Source: an uncultured Pseudomonadota bacterium (GTDB lineage Bacteria > Myxococcota_A > UBA9160 > PR03). Taken from it: a DNA stretch of 58,965 nucleotides. The DNA lies in assembly GCA_900696485.1 (NCBI GenBank), contig CAADGG010000062.1:1-58965 (forward strand), read 5' to 3'. Numbering within the stretch: the first letter of the stretch is position 1; each line of letters opens with the position of its first letter. Position numbers and translations under genes: made by a program. Positions 51,061 to 58,965 of this stretch are shown one piece after another. The notes beneath the pieces are model-generated. The model was not told the DNA's origin, did no database searches, and saw nothing but the letters and a program-made list of their open reading frames with translations.

Positions 51061-51600
51061 ATGTCTTGGTCCCGCGCGACTCTCCACGTCCTGCTGATGA
51101 TGCTCTTGTTCGCCCCCGGTCCTGCCGCGCGGCTGGCTTCCGCGCAGTCCCGGGGGTCGGGCGAGGGGTCGGGCGGGACCGTGTCTCTCGACGATCTGCT
51201 GAAGCTCCCGGAGAGCCTCGACTTCGATGTCGAACGGCGCGGGGGGCGGACGCGCCTCGAGTGGCTCGCTCTCTTCGAGGAGGCGCAGCGGAGCGTCGAA
51301 GAGGCCAAGACGGGCCTCGCGGACGCCCAGGCGCGCCTGACCACGATGGCGGGTCGCAGCGACAACTGGAACATGGCCCCACCCGGTTTGCCGATCGAAG
51401 CGGCCGAGGACAACCCGGACACGCGCGCGCTTCGCGATGAGGTCGCCCGCTGGCGCGCGGAGATCACGCGCGCGGAAGCGCGCCAGCGCGAGATCACGAT
51501 CGAGGCGAGCCTGGCCGGAGTTCCGGAATCGTGGCGCCGACCGCGCGGGGCCGGCGACCCGCAAGCCGGGTCATCGCCGCGAGACGACCGGGCGCCCTGA
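51061..51600 (+). CDS. Exported protein with signal peptide and coiled coil, function unknown
   Basis: The 179-residue protein begins with a signal peptide (about residues 1-29, HVLLMMLLFAPGPAARLASA before Q). A helical part rich in Glu/Ala/Arg follows, with two likely coiled coils (about 62-96 and 122-160). A Pro/Gly/Asp-rich tail ends it. I do not recognise a family. It diverges from pilT with a 196-nt gap, so it may share regulation with it. Confidence 0.6.
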   Translation: MSWSRATLHVLLMMLLFAPGPAARLASAQSRGSGEGSGGTVSLDDLLKLPESLDFDVERRGGRTRLEWLALFEEAQRSVEEAKTGLADAQARLTTMAGRSDNWNMAPPGLPIEAAEDNPDTRALRDEVARWRAEITRAEARQREITIEASLAGVPESWRRPRGAGDPQAGSSPRDDRAP

Positions 51601-51693
51601 GCGCGATCCGGCCGGCACGCCCGCCGCGATCCGCGCAGCGGCTCGACGACGCGCAACGGGGTCGCTAGCTTGCGCGACCGCTTGGAGGATTTC

Positions 51694-51888
51694 ATGGCGC
51701 AGCAGGTCGGTTCGTCATCCCCCTCGTCGCCGGGCGCATCCGCGACGGGAACAGCCGCTGACTCCGGCGCTCGCGGCAAGCTCGATGCCGTGTCCGTGCT
51801 CTACGTGCTCGGCGGGATCCCGGCGATTCTCGGGTTTCTGGTCCTGCTGTTTGCCGTTGGCGTCCGGAGCTGCGGGTTGCCTGCCTGA
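51694..51888 (+). CDS. Small single-pass membrane protein, unknown
   Basis: The 64-residue product has a Ser/Gly/Ala-rich start of about 34 residues, then one hydrophobic segment (LDAVSVLYVLGGIPAILGFL, about 38-60) and a short end with SCGLPA. The start at ATG 51694 is supported by TTGGAGGATTTC, a perfect ribosome binding site; a TTG at 51670 is poorer. TAGCTT at 51666-51671 is a possible -10. Confidence 0.6.
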   Translation: MAQQVGSSSPSSPGASATGTAADSGARGKLDAVSVLYVLGGIPAILGFLVLLFAVGVRSCGLPA

Positions 51889-51985
51889 GGCACGGTTGCG
51901 ATCCGGAGCGCCGGGATGACCGGGCCACCGAATCCTTCTGCTCCGCGTCTCAACTCGGCTCTGCGGCCGGCCGATCTATCCCGCG

Positions 51986-52723
51986 ATGGAACGGCCGCAG
52001 CGGATCCGGAAACGAGTCGCCATTGTCCCGTTGCTCGGGATCGGCCTGCTGCTCGGCTGTGCACGGCTTCCGATCAGCAGCCTTCCCGTTGCGCACGCCT
52101 ACTTCTCGGTCCCGGCGGCAGACGACCCGTGGTCCCCGAAGATCACGCGTTGGCAAGAGCGTGAGCTGGCCACCGGCGGCGCCGAAGTCCTGTCCGCTCC
52201 GTCCACGGTCGCCTCGGGTCCGGAAACGACCACGTCGGGCGGCGGCGAGCCACTGCGGACCAAGTACCTCCGCTTCCACGCCGAGCGCAAGCGCGCGACC
52301 GCACGTGACCTTGCGGACTGGATCCAGCAGCAATCGAAGACCCACTACATCCCGGACGGTGTGATCGACCGCTGGGCCACGCTCGAGAGCACCTTGGAAC
52401 GCGACGGCGACGACTGCGACGGCCTCGAGCTGCTGTCGTTCTATCTGCTGCGCGACCTCGGCTTCCGAGACGACGAGGTGTTTCGCGCGATCGTCGTGCG
52501 CCCGAGCGACGGTCAGCATCACATGGTGACGTTCTGGTTCGAAGAGCCTGACGACCCCTGGGTGATCGATCCCACCGGAGCCATGACCAGTGGAATGCCG
52601 CGGATGTCGGAACTCCGGTCCTGGATCCCGATCAAGATCTTCTCGGAGACCGCGGACTTCACCGTCCGCCCCGCGTCCGGCGCGGCCTCCTCATTGCTGG
52701 CGGCGTCTCCTCTTCCGCGCTGA
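51986..52723 (+). CDS. Lipoprotein with transglutaminase-like cysteine protease (BTLCP-like) domain
   Basis: The 245-residue protein has a lipobox LLLGC with Cys25. The C-terminal half has a papain/transglutaminase-like triad: Cys144 in DGDDCDGLELLSF, His179 in GQHHMVTFW and Asp195 in WVIDPTGAM. This resembles bacterial transglutaminase-like cysteine proteinases, some of which process adhesins such as LapA. No adhesin is nearby. There is no ribosome binding site before the ATG; a TATCCC lies 3 nt upstream, so the mRNA may be leaderless. Confidence 0.7.
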   Translation: MERPQRIRKRVAIVPLLGIGLLLGCARLPISSLPVAHAYFSVPAADDPWSPKITRWQERELATGGAEVLSAPSTVASGPETTTSGGGEPLRTKYLRFHAERKRATARDLADWIQQQSKTHYIPDGVIDRWATLESTLERDGDDCDGLELLSFYLLRDLGFRDDEVFRAIVVRPSDGQHHMVTFWFEEPDDPWVIDPTGAMTSGMPRMSELRSWIPIKIFSETADFTVRPASGAASSLLAASPLPR

Positions 52724-52772
52724 GCCGATTCGGACCGACTTCGAGTACCCTGGCCGCGGGAGGAATCTCGCC

Positions 52773-53732
52773 ATGGCCCCGGTCCGACTCGTCCCTGCCG
52801 ACGAGGGCATGCACGCGAACACGGGCGAGAGCCGGTTCAACGAGAGCATGTACTTCAATTTCTTCGACGCCCGCCAGCGGTTGGGCGGTTTCGTGCGGAT
52901 CGGGAACCGGCCCAACGAGGGCTACGCAGAGACGACGATCTGTCTGTTCCAACCCGACGGCAGCGCGCTCTTCCAGTTCGAGCGCGCTTCGATCGCGGAC
53001 AACTCGCGCTTCGAGGCGGGCGGCATGCGCTTCACCGTCGAAGAGCCGTTCGTCCGGCTGCGGGTCGCCCATGCCGGCCAGGCCTGTGTGCTGCGGGATC
53101 CGATGGCGATGTCGGAGCCGCGACGCGCCTTCCGGGAGAACCCGTTCGTTCCGGTCGAGCTCGAGCTCGAGATCGAGGGGATCGGGCCGATGTTCGGCGG
53201 CGAGCCCACGGAGCCGCGCCCGGACGAGCTCGAGTTCGCTCGGGGACACTACGAACAGCATCACCGCGCGCGGGGTCAGCTCAGGATCGACGGCAGGCGG
53301 TCCGCGCTGGAGGGCTACGGACTCCGCGACCACTCGTGGGGTCCGCGCTCGTGGCAGGCGCCAGCCTCCTATCGCTGGCTCACGGCGAACTTCGGCTCGG
53401 AGTTCGGCTTCATGGGGAGCTGGATCCTGCGTCCGGACGGCGCCGAGACGCGCGGCGGATTCGTGCATCGCGGGCGCGAGCTGGTTCTCGTGAAGGACGT
53501 CCAGATCGAGACCGAGTTTGGTGGACCCGAACGGGTCCACGAGTCGCTTCGGGCCACACTCTCCTGCGTCGACGGGACGACCATCGATGTCGAGGGACGG
53601 GTGCTCTCGCTGATCCCGCTGCGCAATCGACGCGAGGGCAAGGTGACGCGGATCAGCGAAGGCATGACGGAGTGGCGCTGCGAGGGCCGCACCGGCTTCG
53701 GCCTGTCGGAGTACCTCGACCAGATCTCCTAG
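52773..53732 (+). CDS. AttH/CrtC-like lipocalin-type protein (DUF7064/7065-like)
   Basis: The 319-residue protein has no signal peptide and is mainly beta. It begins near MYFNFFDARQRLGGFVRIGN and contains GYGLRDHSWGPRSW (about residues 183-196), a signature of the hydroxyneurosporene-synthase-like/AttH superfamily often found near lipid or terpenoid genes. Catalytic function is unknown. GGGAGG precedes the ATG; TACCCT at 52746-52751 is a possible -10. It converges on the VWA gene. Confidence 0.65.
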   Translation: MAPVRLVPADEGMHANTGESRFNESMYFNFFDARQRLGGFVRIGNRPNEGYAETTICLFQPDGSALFQFERASIADNSRFEAGGMRFTVEEPFVRLRVAHAGQACVLRDPMAMSEPRRAFRENPFVPVELELEIEGIGPMFGGEPTEPRPDELEFARGHYEQHHRARGQLRIDGRRSALEGYGLRDHSWGPRSWQAPASYRWLTANFGSEFGFMGSWILRPDGAETRGGFVHRGRELVLVKDVQIETEFGGPERVHESLRATLSCVDGTTIDVEGRVLSLIPLRNRREGKVTRISEGMTEWRCEGRTGFGLSEYLDQIS

Positions 53733-53772
53733 CGCATCGGCTGCCGCCGCTGCGCGGAGGGTGGTGCTGGCG

Positions 53773-56019
53773 TCAAGGGGTAGGGCCGGGCGGCGGGCTC
53801 GGGCTCGTTTCCGGACCGGTCTCGGCGCCCCCGCGGTCGTCGACCGCCAGATCCAGCGACTTGCGCTGGTTCTCGGCCTGCGTCCGCGCCCGTTCGCGCT
53901 CTCGTTCGATCTCGAGCGCAAGTTGCTTGCGTGTTTCGTCGATCTGCTCGCGCTCGAGATCGAGGCGAGCGCGCTGGAGTTCCACCAGGCGTTGTTCGAG
54001 CAACCGGTTGCGAGCCGTCACGAGCCCGTCGCGCAGGACGGGATCCGGACTGCCCGGCGCATACTCGACCTCGATCCGCTCCGATGTGACCTGTCCATCC
54101 GTCGAACGGGCGGTCGCCTCGATCACGTTCTTGCCCGGCACGAGCGACACCAGTGCGCTCCAGCTCCCGTCGCTGTTGGTCGCCGAATGCGACGCCTCGG
54201 CTCCGTTCGTCAGGTTGCGCACGGTCACTCCGTCGAGGTTGGCGAAGTCGACCTGGGCGATGACCTCGCCGATGTCCGACGGATTGCGAACCGGCGTGAA
54301 GGTCCCCCCCGTGATATCGGCAAGGCGTACGATGGCCAGAGGTCCCGCCAGCGCCTCTTCGCCGATGCCGAAGCTGTAGACGCGCACGCCGGCCTTGCGC
54401 GCGCGATCGGCCGCGCGCAGCACGGCCTGGGTGTTGGCCTGTGCGAACTCGATGCCGTAGGGCAGGGTGGGCTGACCATCGGTCAAGAAGAGCACGACCT
54501 TCTCACTCTCCGCATCCGCTTGGGAATAGGCCCCCCGCAGCCCGCGCAGCTCGATCGTCGCCTGGTCGACGCCGGCTGCCATGTGCGTCATGCCGTACGG
54601 GCCGCGGGACAGGATCCGGTCGAGCCCGCGCTGGACCTCGTCGTAGTCGGCGGTCAGCGGGACCTCGGTGACGGCGGCTGCCGAAGCGCGGCCGATGACG
54701 AGGCCCTGGCCCGCGGGTTCGCCGGCGAACGTCACGACGCCGACGCGCGTGCTGCGCGGATCGAGCCGCTCGATCAGACGTCGTCCAGCGGCGACTTCCG
54801 CGGCCAGCACCGAGTCGCCGGTATCGGTACTGCCGAGTCCGAGAAACGCGCCGATCCCCCCGGCCCGATGGGTTCCGACGACGCCGTTGCCGTTGATGTC
54901 GGCTCCACTCGGGGCCCGCGCCGAGTCCGAGGTGTCGAGCACGAGCATGACGTCGAGGCGTCGGTAGTCGCCGAGCGGCGCCAGCGCGCGACCGGCGACG
55001 AAGGCGCCGAGTGCGTCGCCCAACACGGCGCCGCGAGTCGGATGCTCGATCTCGAGCCACAGCTCGCCGGCCCGCTCGACGCCCTGGCGGCCGAGCAACG
55101 GCTCGTCGGAGGTCCGACGCGCGGGTTCGGGCAACGAGCGCGGCGGGCTTCTCGGCGGGTTCGGTGCCGGGTTCGCGCCCTCGACATCGGGGGAGGTCGT
55201 GTCGCTCGGGCTCGCGCGCCCGGCCGGTGCGGCCGACGCCCGCACCGTCTCCCCGCGCGCACTCGCCGTCCGCGTCGTGTCGCCCGCGGCGGGTGCCGGC
55301 TCGCCCGGGAGGCTCGCGAAGCGGCGCCCCTCGCCGCCTCCGAGCGGGTTCGACGCCGCATCCATCACCGCGGCGATCGGCGATGCGCTGATGCGCAGCG
55401 TCGTTCCGCTCGGCTGCGCGGCCTGCACGACCCCGACGACGCGGCCGTCCTGCGAGAGCACCGGCGCTCCGCCCCAACCCCGCAGATCGGCGAACACGTC
55501 GAGTTCGACCTCGAGCTGTTCGTCGCTGCTCTCGTGAACGCGGCCGTGTAGATCATCCTCGTCGCGCGGCCCCCGGCTCGGGATGCCGAGCAGCACGACC
55601 CGCGCGCCCTTGTCCGGTGCCTCGCCGGCCTCGAGCACGCGTGCGTGGCGCAGGGGCAGGTCGAGCACGAACAGCGCGAGGTCGTCGCGGATCGTGCCGC
55701 CGGGGGCCGAGAACGGTAGACCGGGTGATGCCAGGAACCGCGTGGCCCGGCTCACGGCCTTCTTGGTGTGCCCGCGCTCGAAGCGGACTTCGCCGGCGGT
55801 CGCGAGCGCAACGGGATCGAAATTGTGGGCGGCACCGACGGCGGCGATGCCGGCGGGCGTCTCGAGAAAGAAGACCGTGCCGCCGGCCCGGTCGACCTCC
55901 TGGACGCGGAATCGTGGGCGGGCGACGGCCGGATCTTCGGCGTACGCAGCCGGCGCCAGCAGTGGCAAGGCCACTGCGACGAACCAGAACGCGAGCACGA
56001 GGGCGGGAGGTTTCCTCAT
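53773..56019 (-). CDS. Exported VWA-domain protein fused to a degenerate trypsin-like domain
   Basis: The 748-residue protein has a signal peptide (cleavage after AYA, residue 27). A trypsin-like domain (about 35-235) follows with His65 in GAAHNFDP and Asp113 in RDDLALFVL, but GWGGAP (181-186) stands where GDSGGP should be. A disordered Pro/Ala/Thr-rich linker then leads to a VWA domain from about residue 358 with MIDAS DTSDS (362-366), a later Thr (GMTHMAAG) and TDGQP. An Ig-like domain and a charged coiled coil (about 665-725) close it. It probably binds ligands or metals on the surface rather than cutting. Confidence 0.8.
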   Translation of the reverse strand: MRKPPALVLAFWFVAVALPLLAPAAYAEDPAVARPRFRVQEVDRAGGTVFFLETPAGIAAVGAAHNFDPVALATAGEVRFERGHTKKAVSRATRFLASPGLPFSAPGGTIRDDLALFVLDLPLRHARVLEAGEAPDKGARVVLLGIPSRGPRDEDDLHGRVHESSDEQLEVELDVFADLRGWGGAPVLSQDGRVVGVVQAAQPSGTTLRISASPIAAVMDAASNPLGGGEGRRFASLPGEPAPAAGDTTRTASARGETVRASAAPAGRASPSDTTSPDVEGANPAPNPPRSPPRSLPEPARRTSDEPLLGRQGVERAGELWLEIEHPTRGAVLGDALGAFVAGRALAPLGDYRRLDVMLVLDTSDSARAPSGADINGNGVVGTHRAGGIGAFLGLGSTDTGDSVLAAEVAAGRRLIERLDPRSTRVGVVTFAGEPAGQGLVIGRASAAAVTEVPLTADYDEVQRGLDRILSRGPYGMTHMAAGVDQATIELRGLRGAYSQADAESEKVVLFLTDGQPTLPYGIEFAQANTQAVLRAADRARKAGVRVYSFGIGEEALAGPLAIVRLADITGGTFTPVRNPSDIGEVIAQVDFANLDGVTVRNLTNGAEASHSATNSDGSWSALVSLVPGKNVIEATARSTDGQVTSERIEVEYAPGSPDPVLRDGLVTARNRLLEQRLVELQRARLDLEREQIDETRKQLALEIERERERARTQAENQRKSLDLAVDDRGGAETGPETSPSPPPGPTP

Positions 56020-56174
56020 GCGAGGACCAGAGTAAGAGAGCAGCGCAGGACTGTCATCCGATCGGCCTCGCAGGTTGACCGGCCGGGCGGTGGCTCGTAG
56101 GTTCTCCGCACCTCCCCGATCGATCTCGCTCTTCTCCTCGGAAAAGACGGCGCCATGCCCGCTGTATCCTCGCC

Positions 56175-57221
56175 ATGCCCGCGACTCCGGGATGGTTCGA
56201 CGCCCTGTCGCTCGATCCCGTCTCATCGGACGCAGTCTCCCCGGATGGAATCTCCCCGGACAGGACTCCGGCGGGCGCGACTCCGCCGGACGCGACTCCG
56301 CCGGACGAGATGGACGTGGAGCGGCCTGCGATGCCGGCGGCCGGATCTGCAGCCGGATCCGATCGTCCTGCCGCTCCCGACCGGACCTGGCGCCGGGTCT
56401 TGGACCGGATCGGGGCCGCAGGCCGGCCGCTCGCGTTGGACGAACTGGCGCGCGAGCTGTTCGCGCTGACCGACCGGCCGGCGCTGCCGCTGGCCCGTCG
56501 CCTCGTGGCCCCCGTGCTCGGGCTGCGCGAGGAGGCGCTCCCGGCGCTGCTCGATCTCGCGACCGTTCCGCGTCTTGCCGCCGGGGCGGCGGCGGATCTC
56601 GCGCTCGATCGGGTCGAATGGATCGTCGTCGATCTCGAGACGACCGGCCTCTCGCTGGAATCCTGCACGATCCTCGAAATCGGGGCGGTGCGCATCGCCG
56701 GTTTCCGGATCATCGAGCGTTTCCAGACGCTCGTCGATCCCGGGCAGCCGATCCCGGCTCGGATCACGGCGTTGACGGGCATCGACCGAGACGTGATCGG
56801 GGAGGCGCCGCGACTCGACGGCGCCATCCGGGCTTTCTCGCGCTGGGCAGGCGCGAGCGCTGCGTCGGTCTTCGTCGCGCACAACGCGTCATTCGACGAG
56901 CGCTTCGTGCGCCGGGCCCTGGCCACGCATGGGCTTCCGGATTGGGCCGGGCCGGTCGTGTGCACGCGCAAGCTCGCGCGGCGGCTGCTTCCCGAGTTGC
57001 GGCGCTACGGGCTCGATTCCCTCTGTGCGCAGTTCGGAATCGCGAACGTCGCGCGTCACCGGGCCCTCGGCGATGCCGAAGCGACGGCGCGCGCGCTGGT
57101 GGAGCTGCTGGTGCTCGGGCAGGCGGATCGCGGACTCGGGACGCTCGGGGATCTGTTGGCACTCCAGGAAGCGCCCGCGTCGGCTCGGCGCAGTCGCGCG
57201 GCCAAGGTCGGCCGCCCGTGA
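56175..57221 (+). CDS. DEDDh 3'-5' exonuclease (DnaQ/PolC epsilon-like)
   Basis: The 348-residue protein has the DEDDh exonuclease core from residue 147: Asp153 and Glu155 in VVDLETTGLS, Asp241 in HNASFDERF, and His295 with Asp300 in HRALGDAEAT. The first 70 residues are Pro/Asp-rich, from five 15-nt DNA repeats, and residues 71-140 form a helical region. It may proofread or degrade RNA/DNA ends. There is no ribosome binding site; TATCCT lies 4 nt before the ATG, so the mRNA may be leaderless. ATG 56310 is an alternative start. Confidence 0.85.
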   Translation: MPATPGWFDALSLDPVSSDAVSPDGISPDRTPAGATPPDATPPDEMDVERPAMPAAGSAAGSDRPAAPDRTWRRVLDRIGAAGRPLALDELARELFALTDRPALPLARRLVAPVLGLREEALPALLDLATVPRLAAGAAADLALDRVEWIVVDLETTGLSLESCTILEIGAVRIAGFRIIERFQTLVDPGQPIPARITALTGIDRDVIGEAPRLDGAIRAFSRWAGASAASVFVAHNASFDERFVRRALATHGLPDWAGPVVCTRKLARRLLPELRRYGLDSLCAQFGIANVARHRALGDAEATARALVELLVLGQADRGLGTLGDLLALQEAPASARRSRAAKVGRP

Positions 57222-57232
57222 GAAGGGGCGCG

Positions 57233-58081
57233 ATGCGAAGCGCGCAACGGCGGGCACTCGGCGCGGCGAGCGTGGCGGTGCTGATCGCGTGCACCGTCAC
57301 GCCGCCGGCGCACGCCGAGAGCGCGTCGCTCGAGCGGTTCGACACCGTCGTGGTCGACGCCGGCCATGGCGGAGACGACGAAGGGGCGCGGGGCGCCCAC
57401 GGCATCGTCGAGAAGGAACTGGTCCTCGACGTGGCCAAGCGACTCCGCGCACGCCTGCAGGAGGCCGGCCTCGAGGTGGTGCTGACGCGCGATCGCGATG
57501 TCTACGTGCCGCTCGAACAGCGTACCGACATCGCGAATCGCGCGCGTGGGGATCTGTTCCTCTCGATCCACGCCAACGCCGCCTCGGCTCGCGAGGCCCG
57601 CGGCATCGAGACCTTCTTCCTTTCGCTCGAGGCGAGTGACGACGACGCGCGGCAGGTGGCGGCCCGTGAGAATGCGGCCTTCCGCGATCTCGCCGTCCCG
57701 GTCGTCGCCGAGGACGACCCGCTGGTCGCGATCCTCGGCGATCTCGCTGCCGCCGAGCTGCTGCAGGAATCGGATGCCTTCGCACGGCTCGCGCAGCGCG
57801 AGGTTTCGGCGCTCAATGGGTCCCCCTCCCGCGGTGTCAAACAGGCGCCGTTCGTCGTGCTGATGGGTCTCGAGATGCCGGCGGTCCTGGTCGAGATCGG
57901 CTTCGTCACCAACCCGGACGAGGCCCATGAGCTGGCGAGCGAGGGCCAGCGGGATCGCATCGCCGAAGCCCTCGCCCGTGCCGCGCTCGAGTTTCGGCGG
58001 CGCTACGATGCGCGCCGCGGCCTTGCGGCGCCGGCTCCGGAACCGGCTGCGCCGGATCGAATGGGAGAGGGTGGGGGATGA
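57233..58081 (+). CDS. N-acetylmuramoyl-L-alanine amidase (AmiC type)
   Basis: The 282-residue exported amidase_3 enzyme cuts the lactyl-Ala bond of peptidoglycan. Zinc ligands His45 (DAGHGGDDEG), Glu60 and His113 (FLSIHANA) and the late Glu in VLVEIGFVTNPDE are present. The N-terminus is a signal peptide; LIAC at 17-20 could be a lipobox, while AHA-ES at 26-30 is a signal peptidase I site. It lies 11 nt after the exonuclease gene and overlaps rph by 4 nt. Confidence 0.92.
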   Translation: MRSAQRRALGAASVAVLIACTVTPPAHAESASLERFDTVVVDAGHGGDDEGARGAHGIVEKELVLDVAKRLRARLQEAGLEVVLTRDRDVYVPLEQRTDIANRARGDLFLSIHANAASAREARGIETFFLSLEASDDDARQVAARENAAFRDLAVPVVAEDDPLVAILGDLAAAELLQESDAFARLAQREVSALNGSPSRGVKQAPFVVLMGLEMPAVLVEIGFVTNPDEAHELASEGQRDRIAEALARAALEFRRRYDARRGLAAPAPEPAAPDRMGEGGG

Positions 58082-58812
58082 AGCGCAGCGATGGGCGAGC
58101 GGCGGAGGCGCTGCGGCCGGTCCGTCTCCAGGTGGACTTCACGGAGAACCCGCTGGCTTCGGTGCTGGCGGAGATGGGCCGCACGCGCGTGCTGTGCACG
58201 ATCTGCGAAGAGCTCACGGTCCCGCGCTTTCTCGCCGGCACCGGACGCGGCTGGGTGACCGCCGAGTACTCGCTGCTGCCCGGCTCGACCGATCGTCGCA
58301 GCGAACGGGAGGTCAGCCGCGGCAAGCCGTCGGGTCGCACGCAGGAGATCCAGCGCCTGATCGGTCGCAGCCTGCGGGCCGTGGTGGCCCTCGATCGGCT
58401 CGGACCGCGGACCCTGTGGGTCGATTGCGATGTGTTGCAGGCCGACGGGGGCACCCGGACCACCGCCGTGACGGGCGCCTACACCGCGCTGGCGATCGCC
58501 GTCGCGCGGCTCCGCGCCCGCGGTGCGATCGATCTCGATCCGCTGCTCGATTCGGTCGCCGCCGTGTCGGTCGGGATCGTCGATGGACGGGTCGTGCTGG
58601 ACCTTCCGTACGAGGAAGACGCGCGCGCGGAGGTGGACATGAACGTCGTCGCCACCGGACGCGGGCGCTTCGTGGAGGTGCAGGGGACGGCCGAGCAGGG
58701 GACCTTCTCGCCGGAGCAGCTCGCGGAGCTGACCCGCCTTGCGCTCGGCGGCATCGACGAGCTGACGCGGCACCAGGCCGAGGCGCTGGCGCGCGCGCGC
58801 GTCGACGCCTGA
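58078..58812 (+). CDS. rph: Ribonuclease PH
   Basis: The 244-residue phosphorolytic exonuclease trims tRNA 3' ends. It contains KRSDGRAAEALRPV, AEYSLLPGSTDRR, VDCDVLQADGGTRTTAVTGA with the catalytic Asp region, and VDMNVVATGRGRFVEVQGTAE. The length is normal. The ATG overlaps the amidase stop. rdgB often follows rph, but here an inverted repeat follows. Confidence 0.96.
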   Translation: MKRSDGRAAEALRPVRLQVDFTENPLASVLAEMGRTRVLCTICEELTVPRFLAGTGRGWVTAEYSLLPGSTDRRSEREVSRGKPSGRTQEIQRLIGRSLRAVVALDRLGPRTLWVDCDVLQADGGTRTTAVTGAYTALAIAVARLRARGAIDLDPLLDSVAAVSVGIVDGRVVLDLPYEEDARAEVDMNVVATGRGRFVEVQGTAEQGTFSPEQLAELTRLALGGIDELTRHQAEALARARVDA

Positions 58813-58853
58813 CAGGCTTGCCGAGAATCGGCCGGCGATGTTCGGAGGCGGGC

Positions 58854-58958
58854 GGGAGGAGCACACCCTGCGCCGATGTCCTCGGCGGACGAGCTTCGGC
58901 GCTGCGTACGGCTTTGGCACGGCCGCCTCCGGATTTCGGCTCCGGGTGTGCTCCTCCC
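58854..58958. repeat. 15-bp perfect inverted repeat bounding a structured 75-nt element
   Basis: GGGAGGAGCACACCC (58854-58868) and GGGTGTGCTCCTCCC (58944-58958) are exact complements. Between them, GCGCCGA (58870-58876) pairs with TCGGCGC (58896-58902) around a GTCC/GGAC hairpin, and shorter stems follow. It starts 41 nt after rph. It could be a terminator, a structured RNA or a MITE with 15-bp ends; no T-run or target duplication is visible. The window ends 7 nt later. Confidence 0.8.
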
Positions 58959-58965
58959 ACCCGGC

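Overview
The window reads as one stretch of a high-GC, Gram-negative-type bacterial chromosome, densely packed with vertically inherited housekeeping genes. Supporting signs are an S10-spc-alpha ribosomal protein block, an outer-membrane style lipoprotein, an exported amidase, a PilT-type ATPase and a SPOR-domain protein. The gene mix fits the broad deltaproteobacterial/Myxococcota-like part of the tree, but there is no 16S rRNA here and the placement is an inference. No tRNA, rRNA, CRISPR array, prophage or insertion sequence was recognised.

Layout. (1) 1-13801: the 3' end of tuf, then rpsJ through rplQ, with secY, adk, map and rpoA. Many junctions are 1- or 4-nt stop/start overlaps. Three genes normally found in this block are absent from their usual places: rplX (between rplN and rplE), rpsN (between rplE and rpsH) and infA (between map and rpmJ). 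(2) 13808-21723: a TlpA-like thioredoxin, ftsB, argS, a SPOR protein, two nucleotide-sugar enzymes, lepA and lepB. The six genes from argS to lepB are chained by 4-nt NTGA overlaps, one of which implies a CTG start. (3) 21752-31819: pyrimidine operon pyrR-pyrB-pyrC-carA-carB followed by recG. It is preceded by a promoter and an RNA hairpin matching the PyrR-binding element, whose lower stem contains the ribosome binding site of pyrR. (4) 31825-31913: an 89-bp perfect palindrome exactly filling the gap between convergent recG and an SDR gene. (5) 31914-43798: SDR, small HTH/Zn-ribbon regulator, H+-pyrophosphatase, amino acid permease, alaC-hom-thrC with ribE, a tandem GST-N protein, and mgtE.

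(6) 43799-48325: khpA, an acyl-CoA synthetase, a TPR protein, two very small basic proteins (29 and 34 aa) and rpoZ. The small-gene region has strong terminators and a structured 280-nt stretch without a gene. (7) 48414-56019: a minus-strand pair pilT plus a sensor kinase that has Arg in place of the phospho-accepting His, a group of small exported proteins, a lipoprotein with a transglutaminase-like triad, a lipocalin/AttH-like protein, and a VWA protein fused to a protease-like domain lacking its Ser. (8) 56175-58812: DnaQ-like exonuclease, cell wall amidase and RNase PH, followed by a 15-bp inverted repeat enclosing 75 nt.

Together the genes cover translation and secretion (region 1), envelope and division functions (region 2), feedback-controlled UMP synthesis (region 3), aspartate-family amino acid synthesis (region 5) and surface functions (regions 7-8). 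Promoter candidates are mostly -10-like TANNNT hexamers (TAGCCT, TAGCAT, TATGCT, TATCCT) 20-60 nt before the first gene of an operon.
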